Source: Aquilaria yunnanensis (taxonomy: Eukaryota > Streptophyta > Magnoliopsida > Malvales > Thymelaeaceae). Taken from it: 64,000 nt of DNA. The stretch lies in assembly GCA_039654915.1 (NCBI GenBank), contig CM077597.1, positions 91,638,001 through 91,702,000 of the forward strand, read 5' to 3'. Position 1 is the first letter of the stretch; each line of letters opens with the position of its first letter. This document shows positions 1 through 12,058 of this stretch, in pieces. The notes under the pieces are model-generated. The model searched no databases, had not been told where the DNA came from, and saw only the letters and a program-made list of their open reading frames with translations. Position numbers and translations under genes: made by a program.

Positions 1-599
1 ATTTTTATTTTAGCCACCATAATAATTACAACATGGGTCCCTAAACTTTCCAAGTCTTTGCATTTTCACCCAGAGTTTTTGATATTTTGCAGTTTAGTCA
101 CTAATAAAGTAATAGTGAACTAGAGTTATATTTCACAGCAAGTTTACAGCAAAAGTTGGATACCACAATAATTTTTTTGTAATAAAATAAAGAAAATTTT
201 TATGAATTTTTTAGTTTAACAAAAGAAAAATTAACTAAATTAATTGCATAAAAAATTGAATTATTTACCTTAAATTTTTAAAAAAATTTGAGCAAAAAAA
301 TTAAATTTATTAAGTGATTTTAGCATAGACACCAGTAACATAAACAAACCTGTTTGGTCAACCCAAGTTTAGCAAGAAACCCAACTTGAAATTACCCTGA
401 GACTGAAATCAATTTGACTTGTATTGAACCTAAACCCAAATAAACTTGACCTAACCCAACTCGAACCTAAAATTCACTCAACCTAAAATCAACTCAAACC
501 CAAATAATCTGACCTAAACCTACATTCATGCTAACCGGATTAAATTTGAATTTGAATAATATGACACAAGCCTAACTCGACTTACCTAATTTTTATCCT
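1..599 (-). mobile_element. Truncated hAT-like non-autonomous element (inverted relative of the 32.4-kb element)
   Basis: The reverse complement of this stretch aligns over most of its length with the left part of the element at 32429-35426. Shared parts are the terminal A-GGAT-A-AAAATT-like end, a block of GGTTNGGTC/GGGTT motifs, and an A/T-rich part that includes the sentence around AACTTTTGCTGT. The window starts inside it, so its other end is unseen. No coding potential was found. The hAT-like assignment rests on the sister copy's terminal GGATGA repeats. Confidence 0.6.
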
Positions 600-619
600 T
601 ATGTTTATATAGAATACAT

Positions 620-1010
620 ATAAAAAGGAAAAAGTCTCATTTTTAATCCCTTAACTTGTGTTAGTTTTGGTCACTTGCACTATTAAGTTTTTCTTGTGAC
701 CAACTCACCCTTAAACTTTTCCACATGTTTGAAGGGAAATAGGAGTGCCAAAAAAAAAAAAATTCAAGGCCTAGTTGGGAATAAAAACATGAAAGTTTAG
801 GGACTAGAAAAAGACATTCGCCAATAAAAGTGTTTGAAGAGAGAAAAGTGTTATACACATTTTGTATTTTTTTGAGGTAGGATGAACTCACTTCTTTGTT
901 CCAATGTATGTTATGACGAATAGAGGTTCCAAAAAAATTAAAAGTGCTCCAACTAATAAATTATGCATTCATAATTAGCTTTTTTATTTTCTAAAAAATT
1001 GGTGAATAGA
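620..1010. repeat. Dispersed AT-rich repeat, copy 1
   Basis: This block shares ordered similarity with 54515-54900. Both have a CACATGTTTGAAG-like segment, an A-run, AAGTTTAGGGA, a stretch with GAGAGAAAAG, and an end of the TTATTTTCTAAAAAA type. That marks a dispersed non-coding repeat family. Its class is unknown because no terminal repeats or target duplication were recognised. Confidence 0.5.
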
Positions 1011-1340
1011 CCCATACATTTTATAACTGAATCTGCCATTGACATTTTCCATTGATACTAGAAATTGCCTGTATGATTTAGAGCTCTTGACATCAAGAAT
1101 AGTCTCCACATTTGCTGTTTGCCTTTTTGCTGTTAGCTCTAGTGTTAAAATAGGAGAAACTAAGGTGTTTCACTTGTGAGTTGGTTATATCTGTTGGTCT
1201 ATCTAGAAAGAAGGAAATGAAGTATTATGCCAGCACAAACCATTAGGTGCTAAGGGTGTTTCATTAGCATTTTGGGAAGATAATGAATGAAACAAATTGC
1301 AAGTTGGTCTTTGTACAATTGAAAGAAAAAGACTTGACTA

Positions 1341-1490
1341 GATAATTCAACCTATTGTTGATGATATTTAGAGAGGTTGAGAATGTTTTTTCTTTTGTAG
1401 ATTCCATATGATTGCTAGAAATGCTAGTGCTTGTGTTGATTTTGTGGCCAAGTTTTTTAGACAGAACGGGAAATCAACAGAAGGGCTAAG
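1341..1490 (+). pseudogene. Non-LTR retrotransposon RNase H domain remnant
   Basis: Read in one frame, this stretch gives a DDI ... RG ... HMIARNASACVDFVAK pattern. It resembles the plant LINE/RNase H (RVT_3) signature in which a D-I segment is followed by H-x-x-R-x-x-N-x-x-A-D-x-L-A-K. Two in-frame stops lie just upstream, so it is dead. The open stretch from the ATG at 1408 (72 codons) is only the tail of this fossil and is not a gene. The match is short, so the call is tentative. Confidence 0.4.
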
Positions 1491-2248
1491 TGTTACCGAC
1501 TTTGGGGTAATCAAATTATGGTGTCAAAATTGTGCATTTAGACTCTCAGGATTTGTAATGTTCTGTAGGCCATCAGAACACTACCCTTGGTGTGCATACC
1601 AGGTGACCCTCTTGGGCATTATGTAAATACATGTATATTGGTCCAATCATCACACACATATTCACATTTCATGCACATCGTGGCAGCAAAGAAGAAAAAC
1701 ACTAGTATAAGTCTTAATCTTGGCTACCACACATTAGACAATCTTGTTAAGTTCTAGTGGCTAGCCACTACACTTGTAACTTCTACTATTAAACTGTATC
1801 ATTCTAGCCATGTAACCCCCTATTTTCTTTGGTCCATTATCAATTAGAGGCTTAGAGGAAACCAAGAAATTTTGTTTTACATCAATAGCCCACCTATGAC
1901 CAAGTTATGAATTTTTTAAGTTGGTTACAAAATTTTGACCAAATGAACAATAACTTAGCCAATTTTGCAACATCATATCTTTGGCTACAGAACTCCAAAT
2001 TTAGAAATTCAAAATTTTAGTTCAACCTATGGATGTAATCTAAATGTGGTCAAAATCTAATACCAAGATTCATTCTACACAGGGAGATATTAAACTTTAG
2101 GTGTAGAGTCGAAATTCTTGTAACTTTATGACCATTTTGCCCATACAAAATTTCTTAAAAATTCATTCACTTCATTTCCAGGTACAAAACCAACATAAGC
2201 AGTTCTATACATGCTTTAAACACATGGGGAAACCATTTCCCTAAATTT
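1491..2248. other. Intergenic sequence without recognisable genes
   Basis: AT-rich single-copy-looking DNA. It joins directly to 14812 onward once the 12.5-kb retrotransposon is removed, so both were one continuous stretch before insertion. No gene, RNA or repeat was identified in it. Confidence 0.5.
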
Positions 2249-2253
2249 AGAAT
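2249..2253. repeat. Target-site duplication (AGAAT), left
   Basis: AGAAT immediately precedes the TGTAGCA end of the retrotransposon and is repeated exactly at 14807-14811 after its TCAACA end. This is the 5-bp duplication expected of an LTR retrotransposon. Confidence 0.9.
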
Positions 2254-3324
2254 TGTAGCAACGTGTTTTTGGGAGTCGCCACCAATCAGTTTACCTAGGT
2301 TGATTGGATACTTAAAAATAGTCTACGAGAGTTCGAGGGGTTCGGGAGTACGGTTACGCTAAAATAACTTTATTCTAGCTCCCAAAATTGGCACCTTAGT
2401 TTGGTTTAAAAATGTTTTTGTTTTGCTCAATTTTTGACTCGTTTGATTAATTCTCCAAACCATGAGTTCTAATCGAACTACCCGAATATGGACTTTTAAA
2501 CTTTATTATTTGACTTTTTTATTTGATTTTATGCAATTTTTTATATTTCCAAACCATGGATCCTATCGGACCACCCGGATGTGGATATCTAGGAAAAACT
2601 TAACCAATCTCATTTGTATCCTTATTTATCTTTTTAAATATATTTTTAGTTGATTATCAATCCAACCGTGGATCCTATCGAATCACCCGAATGAGGATAT
2701 CTAAATTTTATGTATTATCCTAAACTTATCATAAGATTCTTATCAAACCCACAGAGAATGAAATTCTTTTTAAGTGTGATTCTTTTTTTTTTTAGATATA
2801 TTATGTGAGACTAATTTTAGATTATTTATTAAAATTATCTATCTAATCTAATCACATAATCATGCTTAATGTTAATTCCTAAACTAATTCATGACTTTAA
2901 ACAAAATAAAAAAAACTATGAAAGAAAAATACAAGTAAAACAATACTGTCAGTGACTGATCTGAAAAAAAAAGAAGAAGAAAGTTAGCAACTTAGATGAG
3001 CGAAATAGAAAAGTCTAGGGACTAAATAGCGATTATACCGAAAAGTTAACTGGGTCAGCGCTGACAGGTCGGATTGTGGGTTGGATTTCGTTGCGATACG
3101 GGCTCCTCTCTCTGATTCTCAGTCTAGTAGTGTAACGGAGGAGGCGGTGGCGCGACGAGAGCAGGGGAGCGACGGCGAGGCCAACGGCGACGGTGGAGGG
3201 CGACAGGGGTGGCGGACGCGCGACGTCAAGAGAGAGAGAGCCGGAGCTGCTGGAGGAGGGACGACGGCGTCAGTGAACTTGAGGGCTGACGGAGGGAGAT
3301 GAACCGTCGGGCTAGGAGGCTGGC

Positions 3325-6300
3325 TGTTACACCCGGAAAGTGATGAATGATTAATTACCGGGTTAAGTGGATTAGTGGCATAAATAGTTTCCTAATTTGG
3401 AAACTTAGCGAAATTATTTGTAGAGACTTTGAATTATTTATGGAATGGGCATTAATGAGTGTTGGACACTCTAAGAATTATGCTTGGCTAAGGCCAAAAG
3501 TTTGGGTGATAAAAAAATGGCAAGTTTGGAAGTTGAGGGACTCAATTGCAAAGTTGGAGAAAGATGGAGGACCAAGTGAGTAATTTGGCCATTTTTCATG
3601 AAAAATATATGCATGGCCAACCACCCCATGTTATCAATTTAAAATTGGCCTACTACACATTCCACTCATAATTATTTAATCCCTCCACTACATCCTCCAC
3701 TCACCAATTAAATATTACCCCACTTACTTTTGTCCCCCACTTTCCCAATTTGACTATTCTATTACCCATGCCTTGTCTCCCACTACAAATCCCACTCACC
3801 ATATTTTAATCACCCACTTACGTTGTCTCCCACTTACATTAAAATATTGGCCCATCATTTTTGACTTATTCTCCCACCTTTTTCATTCAAAATTCGTCCA
3901 TACCTCCAAATTATGCATTTGATATGCATTTTGGGTGCATTTCACTTCATTTAGCACCATGACCACCCACCTTCTTTGAATATACGTTTAATGCACATTT
4001 AGAATGCATTTGAGTTTCATTTCTCTTTCATTTGCAAGTGCATAACCAGCCATCACTCCCACTTTCATTTCATTTTCATTTCCACTCTCTCTCTAGCACC
4101 AAAAGCTCTCCCTTCTCTCTAAGTTCCAGCCATGGTGTTCTTCAAACTCCATCTCCTTCTTTCTTCATCTAAGATTCGGCCATAGCTAGAAATGCATGTT
4201 CTTGCACATGCAAACACATTTTCTTGAAGCTTTCAAGCTCCTAAACCCATCTAGACCAAGAACAAAGTGAGAAATCAAAGAAAACCCATGAAGAAATGCT
4301 TGTGAAGTTTCGGCCATATGGATAAAATGGTGTTCTTGAGCTCACCTCAAGAGCTCCTTACATGCATGGCATTTCTAAGCCATGAAGAGCAAGAAGATGA
4401 AGACGAACTCCAAGAAAGTGAAGCTCAAGTTTCGGCCATTTAAAGGTTGTAAGTGAACCAAGTTTTTCTTGGTAGTTTCATGTATTTTTAGCTAGATGCT
4501 ACTCTCTAATGACTTGGCCATGTTGGATTTTTGCAAGGAAATCAAGTGGATATTTCGGCCATGGAAGGATATTGTTGTTCTTGAGCTCAACTCAAGAGCT
4601 CTTTATATGCATGGCACTTTTAAGCCATGGAAAGCAAGGATGGAGGTTTCGGCCATGAGTATACATGGCATTTGGAGGCATGAAACCAAGTGTTCTTGGT
4701 GCCTCGAGGCTTGTATGGCCATTCCAAGGAAGGAAACAAGCAAAAGATGAAAGAAAAGCAAGAAAAAGAAATGATGGGGCTATTTGGGCCAAAAGTTAAA
4801 TTTGAAGACCCAAATTGAAAACCAAGTGTTCTTGGTCCATAAATTATGAAATGGGCTATTTTGGGCCATAATGGCATTATTGGAAAATGGGCTAAATCCT
4901 GAAAAGGTTAATATAGGCCCAAGTCCTGAAAAGGTTAATATGGGCCTCAGTTCACAAAAAGGCTAAGTGGGCCTTTACCTCCTTAAGTGAGGTCCATTAA
5001 GGAAATGGCAAAGTTCCAACAACAAACAAAGCAAAGCAAAGGCAATAAGCAAAAGGTTACACCAATGGTGGTAAGGGTCCTTTACTCACTTATTGCATGG
5101 TATACTTCCATGATATTGTTTGTGAGTATAAATGCCCCTATGTGATGGTCATAGAACCAAGTGACCATAGGTGTGCAGCGGGTTAGTTGTTCTTTGTGTG
5201 AGGGCTCATGTTACTTTCTTAGTTTAATAATTGGGCACGTAAGTGCATAATTGATGAGGTATCGTTGCTTCGGCAACTTTGGGCACGTAAGTGCATATTG
5301 GACGAGGATTGTTGCTTCGGCAACTATGGATATGAATAATGGGCAATTGTGGATATATATATGGTTTGATTAGCTAATCAATATAAAGGCAAGTGTTAGA
5401 GTTTATAGTAAGAATGGCCAACTTACTATGTAACTCGGAGCTCTAGGGGAACGGGTGGTATGATTAAGAAGGAGAATTGAGGTTTAAAGCCTTGGACACT
5501 TGCCAGGGGTGCCAGTGGTGCCAGGGGTGCCATTGGTGCCAGTACTGCCAGTCTGGCCAGGAGTGCCAGTAGTGGGTGGCAGTAGTGATTACCCAGGAAA
5601 ACTTGTGGTTGAGTGCGTGTGTTGTGTGCTTCTCTGAACCGTTGTTGTTTGTGCATGCTGACCCAAATTATTATTATTATTGTTGATGCTGCTATTGTGC
5701 TGTATCTTGTGTTTTCTTTGTTTTAGTGTTTTCCTTTGCAGGAACAGGATTATTTGCCATGATATTCTTGGCATTGGATTTAATTGCCATGACATTCTTG
5801 GCTTAAGAATAGGCTTTGGAAGCCATATGTGACTACAAAAGTCACGAGAGATTACCTCATTCTGATTTGGCATTGCCATTACGTTCTTGGCACAATTTTG
5901 GCTTTTTAAGCCGGATATGACTATGAAAGTCATGAGTTACTTACCTCACACCTGGATCCTTACTGAGTTTTATAACTCACCCGCCCTTCTTTACTTTTTT
6001 CAGGAAGTGGATTGGATGGCTTGATAGATCAAGTAGGGAGTACTAGAGTACTCGTTATGTTTTGCTAAAGGGTTGGGTATGAGTTTAGTGTTGCTTAATA
6101 TATTCATTTGACTCTAAGTGACTTATGTGGTATATTTTGCTTGCGGAACAAGCTAATGGTTTGGACTTCCTTGTGCAGGCTTGTGGAGTCTAGAAGTTGT
6201 GGGAACAAGGTCTATTAAGCTGGAATGAGTTCCAGGTTATGAGTTAAAGTTTGGGTAGACATAAGAACTTGGTCTGTAAAACCTAAACTTAACTAGTTAT

Positions 6301-6922
6301 GGACATATAGCATCCTTGGTATGTTTTCCAAGTAGGAGATGCTTGTTAGATGCACATTGTGATCATGATTATCTTAGGATGAATTTTGATGAAATGCCAT
6401 GATGGATATTCATGTTATGTGTACTAGACTTGGCTGATGCTCATGGATATATAAATGTGGTTTTCAAAGTTGAAAATGAGATGGGCTTCTTTGTTGCCAT
6501 GCATTGGATTAGTACACTTGATGGACACACATCCTATGCACTTAATGGATTAAGTGTATGCTTTGCTTGAATTGCAAGTATGATTTGCTGATTATGTGTG
6601 TAACTAAGGGAAGACTTCCAGTGAATCTGGATTTATTGGATTTTGTTGAAATGGCATCTAAAGACTTGTGTGTGTAACCGGCTAAGTGGTAAAGTCCATA
6701 AATGGAACACTAGAATTCCACATAGGTATTAGCTCGTTCCTGGAGAGCACCCTGACAACACATTCAAAGTATTTAAGTAACAAGCTAGTACCAGAATAGA
6801 TCCTGGAGTCACGCCGTAGGTGCTCATAACTAGCTAATAAAGCCCCTTCAGTATGAATAACTTCCGCTGCATTAATCTGATAATCGGGCCCAGATGAGCC
6901 AGGGGCAGTTTGGGGCGTGACA
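3325..6922. mobile_element. Solo LTR of a second gypsy-like family, 3.6 kb
   Basis: It begins TGTTACACCCGG and ends GGGGCGTGACA, the TG...CA form of an LTR. The flanking five bases are CTGGC (3320-3324) and ATGGC (6923-6927), a target duplication with one change. The uninterrupted sister LTR reads straight through at the matching point (near 14009), which proves that the insertion is nested. There is no second LTR or interior, so it is a solo LTR left by recombination. Inside are a repeated GGGCACGTAAGTGCATA / GTTGCTTCGGCAACT block (5234-5330) and a GTGCCAG-rich minisatellite (5500-5575). Confidence 0.85.
5500..5575 (+). repeat. GTGCCAG minisatellite inside the solo LTR
   Basis: Short tandem units of the form GGGGTGCCAGTGGTGCCA, with single-base changes, repeat about eight to nine times. 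The opposite strand translates into LAPLAPL-like repeats that have no coding meaning. Confidence 0.7.
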
Positions 6923-7718
6923 ATGGCAGTGATGGCGGCGCGAGCGTTGGCGATGAGGAGGACGATGACGGCGACTGGAGCGGCGTCGGGTATGCACGAA
7001 TCGTCTGGGAAGAGGGAGCAAGGGTGACGGCGTTGTAGGGAGGAAATTTAGGGTTCCTGGGCAGAAGGGGGGCGAGGTAGGGGACTTGAGCTGCTGTTTT
7101 CTCTTTTTTCGAGACTAGAACTTAGGGCTTCGTTTTTCCTCCTCCCGAAATCTGGACCCATATTTATACTAGTGTGGGCTTAAAACGTGATTAACACTGC
7201 TTTTTAGAGCTTAAAATCCATCCAAATCAAATTTGAAGAAGTTTAATTCAATTAGGATGTAATCCGATGAAATTACTAGTTTCAGTCCAATAAAACTCCC
7301 AATCTGCCTATTCTGCCCTAAATTCTGTTCAAATGTCAATTTGACCCAAAACTTTCAGGAATTGTTAGATTAGCCCAAAACTTTGCAAAAACCCCAGATT
7401 TTTCCTAAAATTCCCTAAAATCACCAGATTTGGCTCAAACTCTCTAAAATTGATAGATTTGCCCCAAATCTTTGAATTTTGCTCGTCCGTTTTCTCCCAA
7501 ACTTTTTCTTTTTTCCAAATTGACCCTATAACACTTTTAGGACTCCAAATTAGTACCTAAACTAAATTAACTCCTATTTTTACCCTAGATGATCAAAAAA
7601 ATGAAAAATTACCTAAAAGACTAAAATGCCCCTATAAAAATCAAAATGCTCCTAAACTAATTTTCCTAATCTAAAAATTAAACAAAAGTCAGTGCCTGGA
7701 CAAGATTGGGTGTCAACA

Positions 7719-7735
7719 GCTGCCCCCTTTTGCAT
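7719..7735 (-). promoter_or_regulatory. Polypurine tract of the retrotransposon
   Basis: On the minus strand AAAAGGGGGCAGC lies directly against the start of the 3' LTR (TGTTGACACCC). This is where plus-strand DNA synthesis is primed in LTR elements, and it independently fixes the element's orientation. Confidence 0.7.
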
Positions 7736-7789
7736 GTCTCATAGAATATGACGCATGCAAAGCCATTACCAAATTTTGTCCGGCCTTAC

Positions 7790-8320
7790 CTAGACGATGA
7801 GAGTCTTCTCACCGCCGAAACCTTGAGGAGAAGGAACCTTCCTTTCCTCCCCTTTGAGGTTAAAGAACTTTCCTTATTACCTCTATGATAGAAACTTTCC
7901 TATCATTTGGGAATCCAAGGAGCAAAACTTTTTGCTCCTTGATTACCAAGCCTAGGAGCTTTCCTAGCCTTTTGCAATAAAAACCTTCCTACTGCTTCCA
8001 AACCGAAGAAGAAAAACCTTTTTCTTCTTTGTAAGGTTAAGGAACCTTCCGTAGTACCTCTACGATAAGAACCTTCCTATCGTCTAAGAATTTAAGGAGA
8101 AAAAATCTTTCCTCCCCGTCTACCAAGTGTAGGAACTTTCCTAGGCTTTTCGCAATAAGAACTTTCCTATTGCTTCAAAACCTAAGAGGAAAACTTTTTC
8201 CTCTTTTCTTGACGGGTTAAGGAACCTTCCTCACCCTTGTCCCTATAGAAACCTTTCTACAGAAGAGAGAAACTTTTCTCTCAATCTTAACTTTGGTAGA
8301 GAACTCTCTCACACCATGAT
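7790..8320. repeat. Irregular repeats with AACCTTCCT cores in the retrotransposon interior
   Basis: Many imperfect copies of a GGAACCTTCCTxxC-type core alternate with related stretches such as ACTTTCCTATT and ACTTTTTCCTC. No open frame of useful size crosses it. It belongs to the repeat-rich 3' untranslated part of the element. Confidence 0.55.
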
Positions 8321-8324
8321 CTAA

Positions 8325-8620
8325 GAGATAGAGAACCTTCTCTTTACCACCTCTTGTAGTCTTCGAGGTAGAGAACACTGTCTCTTACAACCTCTAAATT
8401 TCTTTGAGGTAGAGTACCCTGACTCTTTACCACCTCCAAATTCCTTTAAGGTAGAGCACCCTGACTCTTTACCACCTCTGATGACTCTTAAGGTAGAGAA
8501 CCTTATCTCTTTACCACCTTTGATGACTCTTGAGGTAGAGAACCCTGTCTCTTTACCACCCATGAAAATTGCTTGAGGTAGAGTACCCTGACTCTTTACC
8601 ACCTTGGATTTATCCCATAT
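8325..8620. repeat. Tandem repeat, about 60 bp unit (GAGGTAGAGAACCCTG...)
   Basis: About five units share GAGGTAGAG-A-CCCT---CTCTTTACCACCTC. The minus strand is open through it (8321-8602) only because the unit is free of stops. The predicted peptide is a repeat of GGKE-FSTS-like blocks, so it is not counted as a gene. Confidence 0.75.
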
Positions 8621-8869
8621 TATGAGAAAAAGAATGACTTTGCTTTTGAAAACTTGGATTACCCTTGTTTTAGATGTGATGAGGTAGAGAAACCTTTCTC
8701 ATTTAAAAACCTCTGTTTGACTTAAATCATGAGGAAAAAAATTACTCTCTCTTTGGAGCCTCGATTTAGCTTTGGTATTGAGATATAGGAACCCCCTTTG
8801 TCATCTCAAGTAAAATTTTTCAAGAAATCGTCTGAACTCAGAATAATTCCCTCAAAAGTGTGAATTTCC

Positions 8870-9240
8870 AAAATGGGTGAATTCAAAATTTGAAATTCTA
8901 TAACATGAGTGAATTTTGAGAAAGCCAAAGATTCCACGAAATGAGTAAATCTTAAAAGTGGGAAATTCCACAAAATGAGTGAATTTCAAAAGACTGAAGA
9001 TTCCACAAAATGAGTGAATTTCAAAAGGCTGAAGATTCTACAAAATGAGTGAATCTTAAAAGTAAGAAATTCCACAAAATGAGTGAATCTTGAGAGTGAG
9101 AAATTCCACAAAACGAGTGAATTTCAAAAGGCTGAAGATTCCACGAAATGAGTGAATCTTGAAACTGAGAAATTCCACAAAATGAGTGAATTTCAAAAAG
9201 CCGAAGATTCCTCGAAATGAGTGAATCTTGAAAGTGAGCA
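8870..9240. repeat. Tandem repeat, about 35 bp unit (ATTCCACAAAATGAGTGAAT...)
   Basis: Roughly ten units share GATTCCACAAAATGAGTGAA, and they alternate between two subtypes (TTTCAAAAGGCTGAA and CTTGAAAGTGAGAAA). Higher-order pairs of about 70 bp are therefore visible. Short minus-strand open frames here are by-products. The position between gag and the 3' LTR matches the tandem repeats known from 3' regions of Tat/Ogre elements. Confidence 0.8.
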
Positions 9241-11710
9241 CTTGTCCAACGAAAAACCTTAAGAGTTGAAAGTGTCTTGAGACACCTTAAAAATATCTTA
9301 AAAATGTTTTGAAATGAGCTTCGAGTGCAACCATCCAAACAAGATGAAAATTGTTTTGAAAAATCTTATGACAACACCTGGATGCCCACCTCTCAAATTT
9401 GGCCCCCCATCATGAAAATAAACCATGATTTCTTTGATGGTGAAAACTTGCCTAGATTTCGATCATTGAAAACTTACTTTAACCTTGCAGTGGGTGTGAT
9501 GATGTAGAGAAACTTTTCTCATTTAACTTCAGTTCAACCCAAGTTACGAGGAAGAAAGTTACCATCTCTTTGGAAGCTCAGTTTAGCTTTCCTTTGAATG
9601 TGACGAGGTAGAGAAACCCTTCTCATTTGGAACCTCGGTTTGGCCTAGACTGTAAAACTTTCTTCACTCAGATGATATCGAGAAATTGTAGCCTCTAACT
9701 CTTGGCAGATGTGATTGAAACACTCCTTCTTTTTCCCTGGTCCAAAATGTCTCCCCCTTGATTGAATTCTCGTTTTGATGTTTGCACCAAACTTCATTGA
9801 AACCTGCTTATGATAAAAGCATGATGGAAATGGTTTGATGATGCTCATGATGCATGTTTTGCATTTTTAGAATGACTTCAATGAAAGCCATGATGCATGA
9901 GTGAATTCTATGTTTCCTTCAACATTACCTCTTGTGATTCTTTTCCTTGAGTCATTTTGAACTCCTCCTTACCTCATCATGGATTTCATACCATTTGAAG
10001 GCTCAACTTTCAATGTCTCTTTGCCCCTTTCCTTTTCTTGTGGCCGTGCTGGCGCTTGCTCATCCCTATGTTATCGTATGATTGCTATTCCTTAGACTTA
10101 ATTTCTGATCCATAAAACTTGCCCCCTTGTCTATTGAACTTCTTTGCTGGTAGTGCTCTTGTCTATTGAACTTCTTTGCTGGTAATGCTCTCCTTGCACT
10201 CTGTAGAGACTACTTTGCCCCCCTGAATATGGTGTCTATATGGATGAAGGTATCATCTCCCTTTGATTTATAAAGATCATGCATTTCTATACCTTTCGTG
10301 ATGGCACTTGATCGTGAATTTCTCTTGCAAGAACCACATCTTCTTAAAGAAAGTCTCAAGCTATCTCTTCACTTTTAAGTCCACACATATTGATGAATAA
10401 TGGTTTGGCCTTAAAGAAAAAGTTTCATCAATTTGCAAAGCTTGACAAAGTAACTTACGGTCTTTGTTTTTTTTTTTTATTTATTAAAATGTCCTGTTAT
10501 TCTTCCCCTTTCCAACTCAAAGACATAACATGTACAAGGTAAAAAGGTAGAAACAGGTTTCACAATGATAGCCTTTTAAATGAATGAGAATGATATTGAG
10601 AGGCAAATGTTAGGTTGAGAAAAGTTAAGTTTGAGTGGTGTGAAAAAATGGTCTTTTAATGCCACTCGTGAGCAGATCTGATTGTCGTGAAAAACTTAAT
10701 AGCAACGACCTCAAACTTGCTACCTTTTCCAAAAAGTTAGACCTCATCTGTTGCCCCCCAACTCTCATAATCTGTATGTACGCTTGCTTTGAATGTTGCT
10801 TCCATCTTCTAAACCGCATTTGCAAGTTTTCAGTCTAGAATCCATAGCTCACTTTTCTTTTTCTTTTTTTTTTCTTTTCTTTCTTTTGCTTTAACTTGAG
10901 TCTTTTTTTTTCTTTTTTATTTTGTGAGCTATGATTGTGAAGTTCTTGATAACCCTCTTGAAGTGAGATGACTCAAGTGGCCTTACTTGCTCGTGCTTGC
11001 TCTCAGTCTTTTCTTTCTTTTGAATTTCCCCTTGTTGCCTTTTGATGGAAGGGATGAACTTCTTTCCTTTTTGGAATCTATGTTACAGAGAACCGAGAAC
11101 CTTTTCTTGTGTAGAGCATTCATGAGAATTGGGAGGCCACCCAAGCCATTTAATATGAGAGCTACATTCTTTGGAAGCTAACCCAAAACTTCTTTTAAGG
11201 ATGCTGATAACCACTGCGAACTTCCTTTTGAGATTCGAGGTGCAACATTTGAGATCCTTCTTACTAGATTTGGTAGTACTTTTAAGATCACTACCATCAA
11301 AACTGCCTTAACTTTCATTTCCACCCACAAGTAGCATTGTCACGTTTATGAAAGAGAAATATGATTACAATGTGGTATAATGAATAGTGTTATGGCAAAG
11401 AGTGTGAGATAGATGTAAAAAGTGAAATCTTTGGTAAAAAGTGGTGAAATGCACATATTACATCTTCTTATTGGACAAGAAAAGAATAATAGGTGTCCAT
11501 TTAACAAAGACTACACCCTAGATTCTGGACTAAATCTAGGAGATTTTTACTATTAAATCACTTTGGCAAGCTCTCAAAGATACAAGTTTACTCAAAGGAT
11601 TCCCTGTCATTCAAAAGTATATGCGAACTGCCAGGTTGGATCTATCCTGGAGCCCTTCCAAAATCAATGTGATTCCAGCTCAAAATCTTCACTTTCAACT
11701 ACCAATCACA
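9241..11710. other. Degenerate retrotransposon interior, no protein domain recognised
   Basis: Stops interrupt all frames. No aspartic protease triad, YxDD reverse transcriptase motif or integrase zinc finger could be found on the minus strand. The region seems to be filler between the gag fragment and the 3' repeats. Confidence 0.5.
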
Positions 11711-12058
11711 TCAGGATCTAGCAATTTGGAATTGATCAATTGTTGAACCTTCAATGGCCTGAAGTCTCTTCTCTAAGGTCTCGAGTTTTTGAGTATCATC
11801 TTCTTCTTTAAGCAGCTGCTTCTTTTCTTTGAAAATTGGATGAATGTCATCAAATGGGATTGAGTCGTGAAAGAGCTTCTCTTGAACTGAGACTTGTTGT
11901 TGAGTGAATCTGGGAGGATAGGTCGGATCTTGTGCGTCTTTGATGGGGGTTTGCATTGTTTTCCCCTTGATCAGCTCCATCAGATGCTTCATCTGTTCAG
12001 ACACACCCTCTATCTTTGACTCGATATCAGTGAGACGTCCATTGACTTGTTCCGCCAT
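11711..12058 (-). pseudogene. gag N-terminal fragment of the retrotransposon
   Basis: An ATG at 12058 opens a 115-codon frame that begins MAEQVNGRL. Two heptad-rich helices follow (about residues 8-30, with IESKIEGVSEQMKHLMELI, and about 85-105, with QKLETLEKRLQAIEG), with a P/Q-rich stretch between them. The L-E-E-R/K-L-x-A-I-E-G segment is typical of plant Ty3/gypsy Gag proteins. The frame stops soon after it. There is no capsid core or zinc knuckle (CX2CX4HX4C), so this is a remnant that cannot form a particle. It lies about 860 bp inside the 5' LTR, as expected for gag. Confidence 0.6.

Larger units (their letters stand above)
2254..7718 (-). repeat. 3' LTR of the retrotransposon, split by a solo LTR
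   Basis: This is the distal LTR in element orientation. Its segments 2254-3324 and 6928-7718 align end to end with 12943-14806. Between them sits a foreign 3.6-kb solo LTR (3325-6922). The GC-rich stretch near 3060-3324 and its partner at 13740-14110 contain short open frames that do not correspond to any recognised protein; they are part of the LTR. Confidence 0.88.

Noticed and set aside
3081..3302. GC-rich open frame, with relatives at 13855-14109
   Set aside because: Both lie at the same place in the two LTRs, are of simple R/G/A-rich composition and differ in frame usage; they are LTR sequence and not genes.
4496..4877. Overlapping open frames on both strands
   Set aside because: They lie within the 3.6-kb solo LTR, have no domain, and repeat the TTCGGCCAT words found throughout it.
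8321..9338. Minus-strand open frames and spaced repeats that could suggest a repeat protein or a CRISPR array
   Set aside because: The repeats are contiguous tandem units without unique spacers, and the frames are stop-free by-products of the unit inside a retrotransposon.
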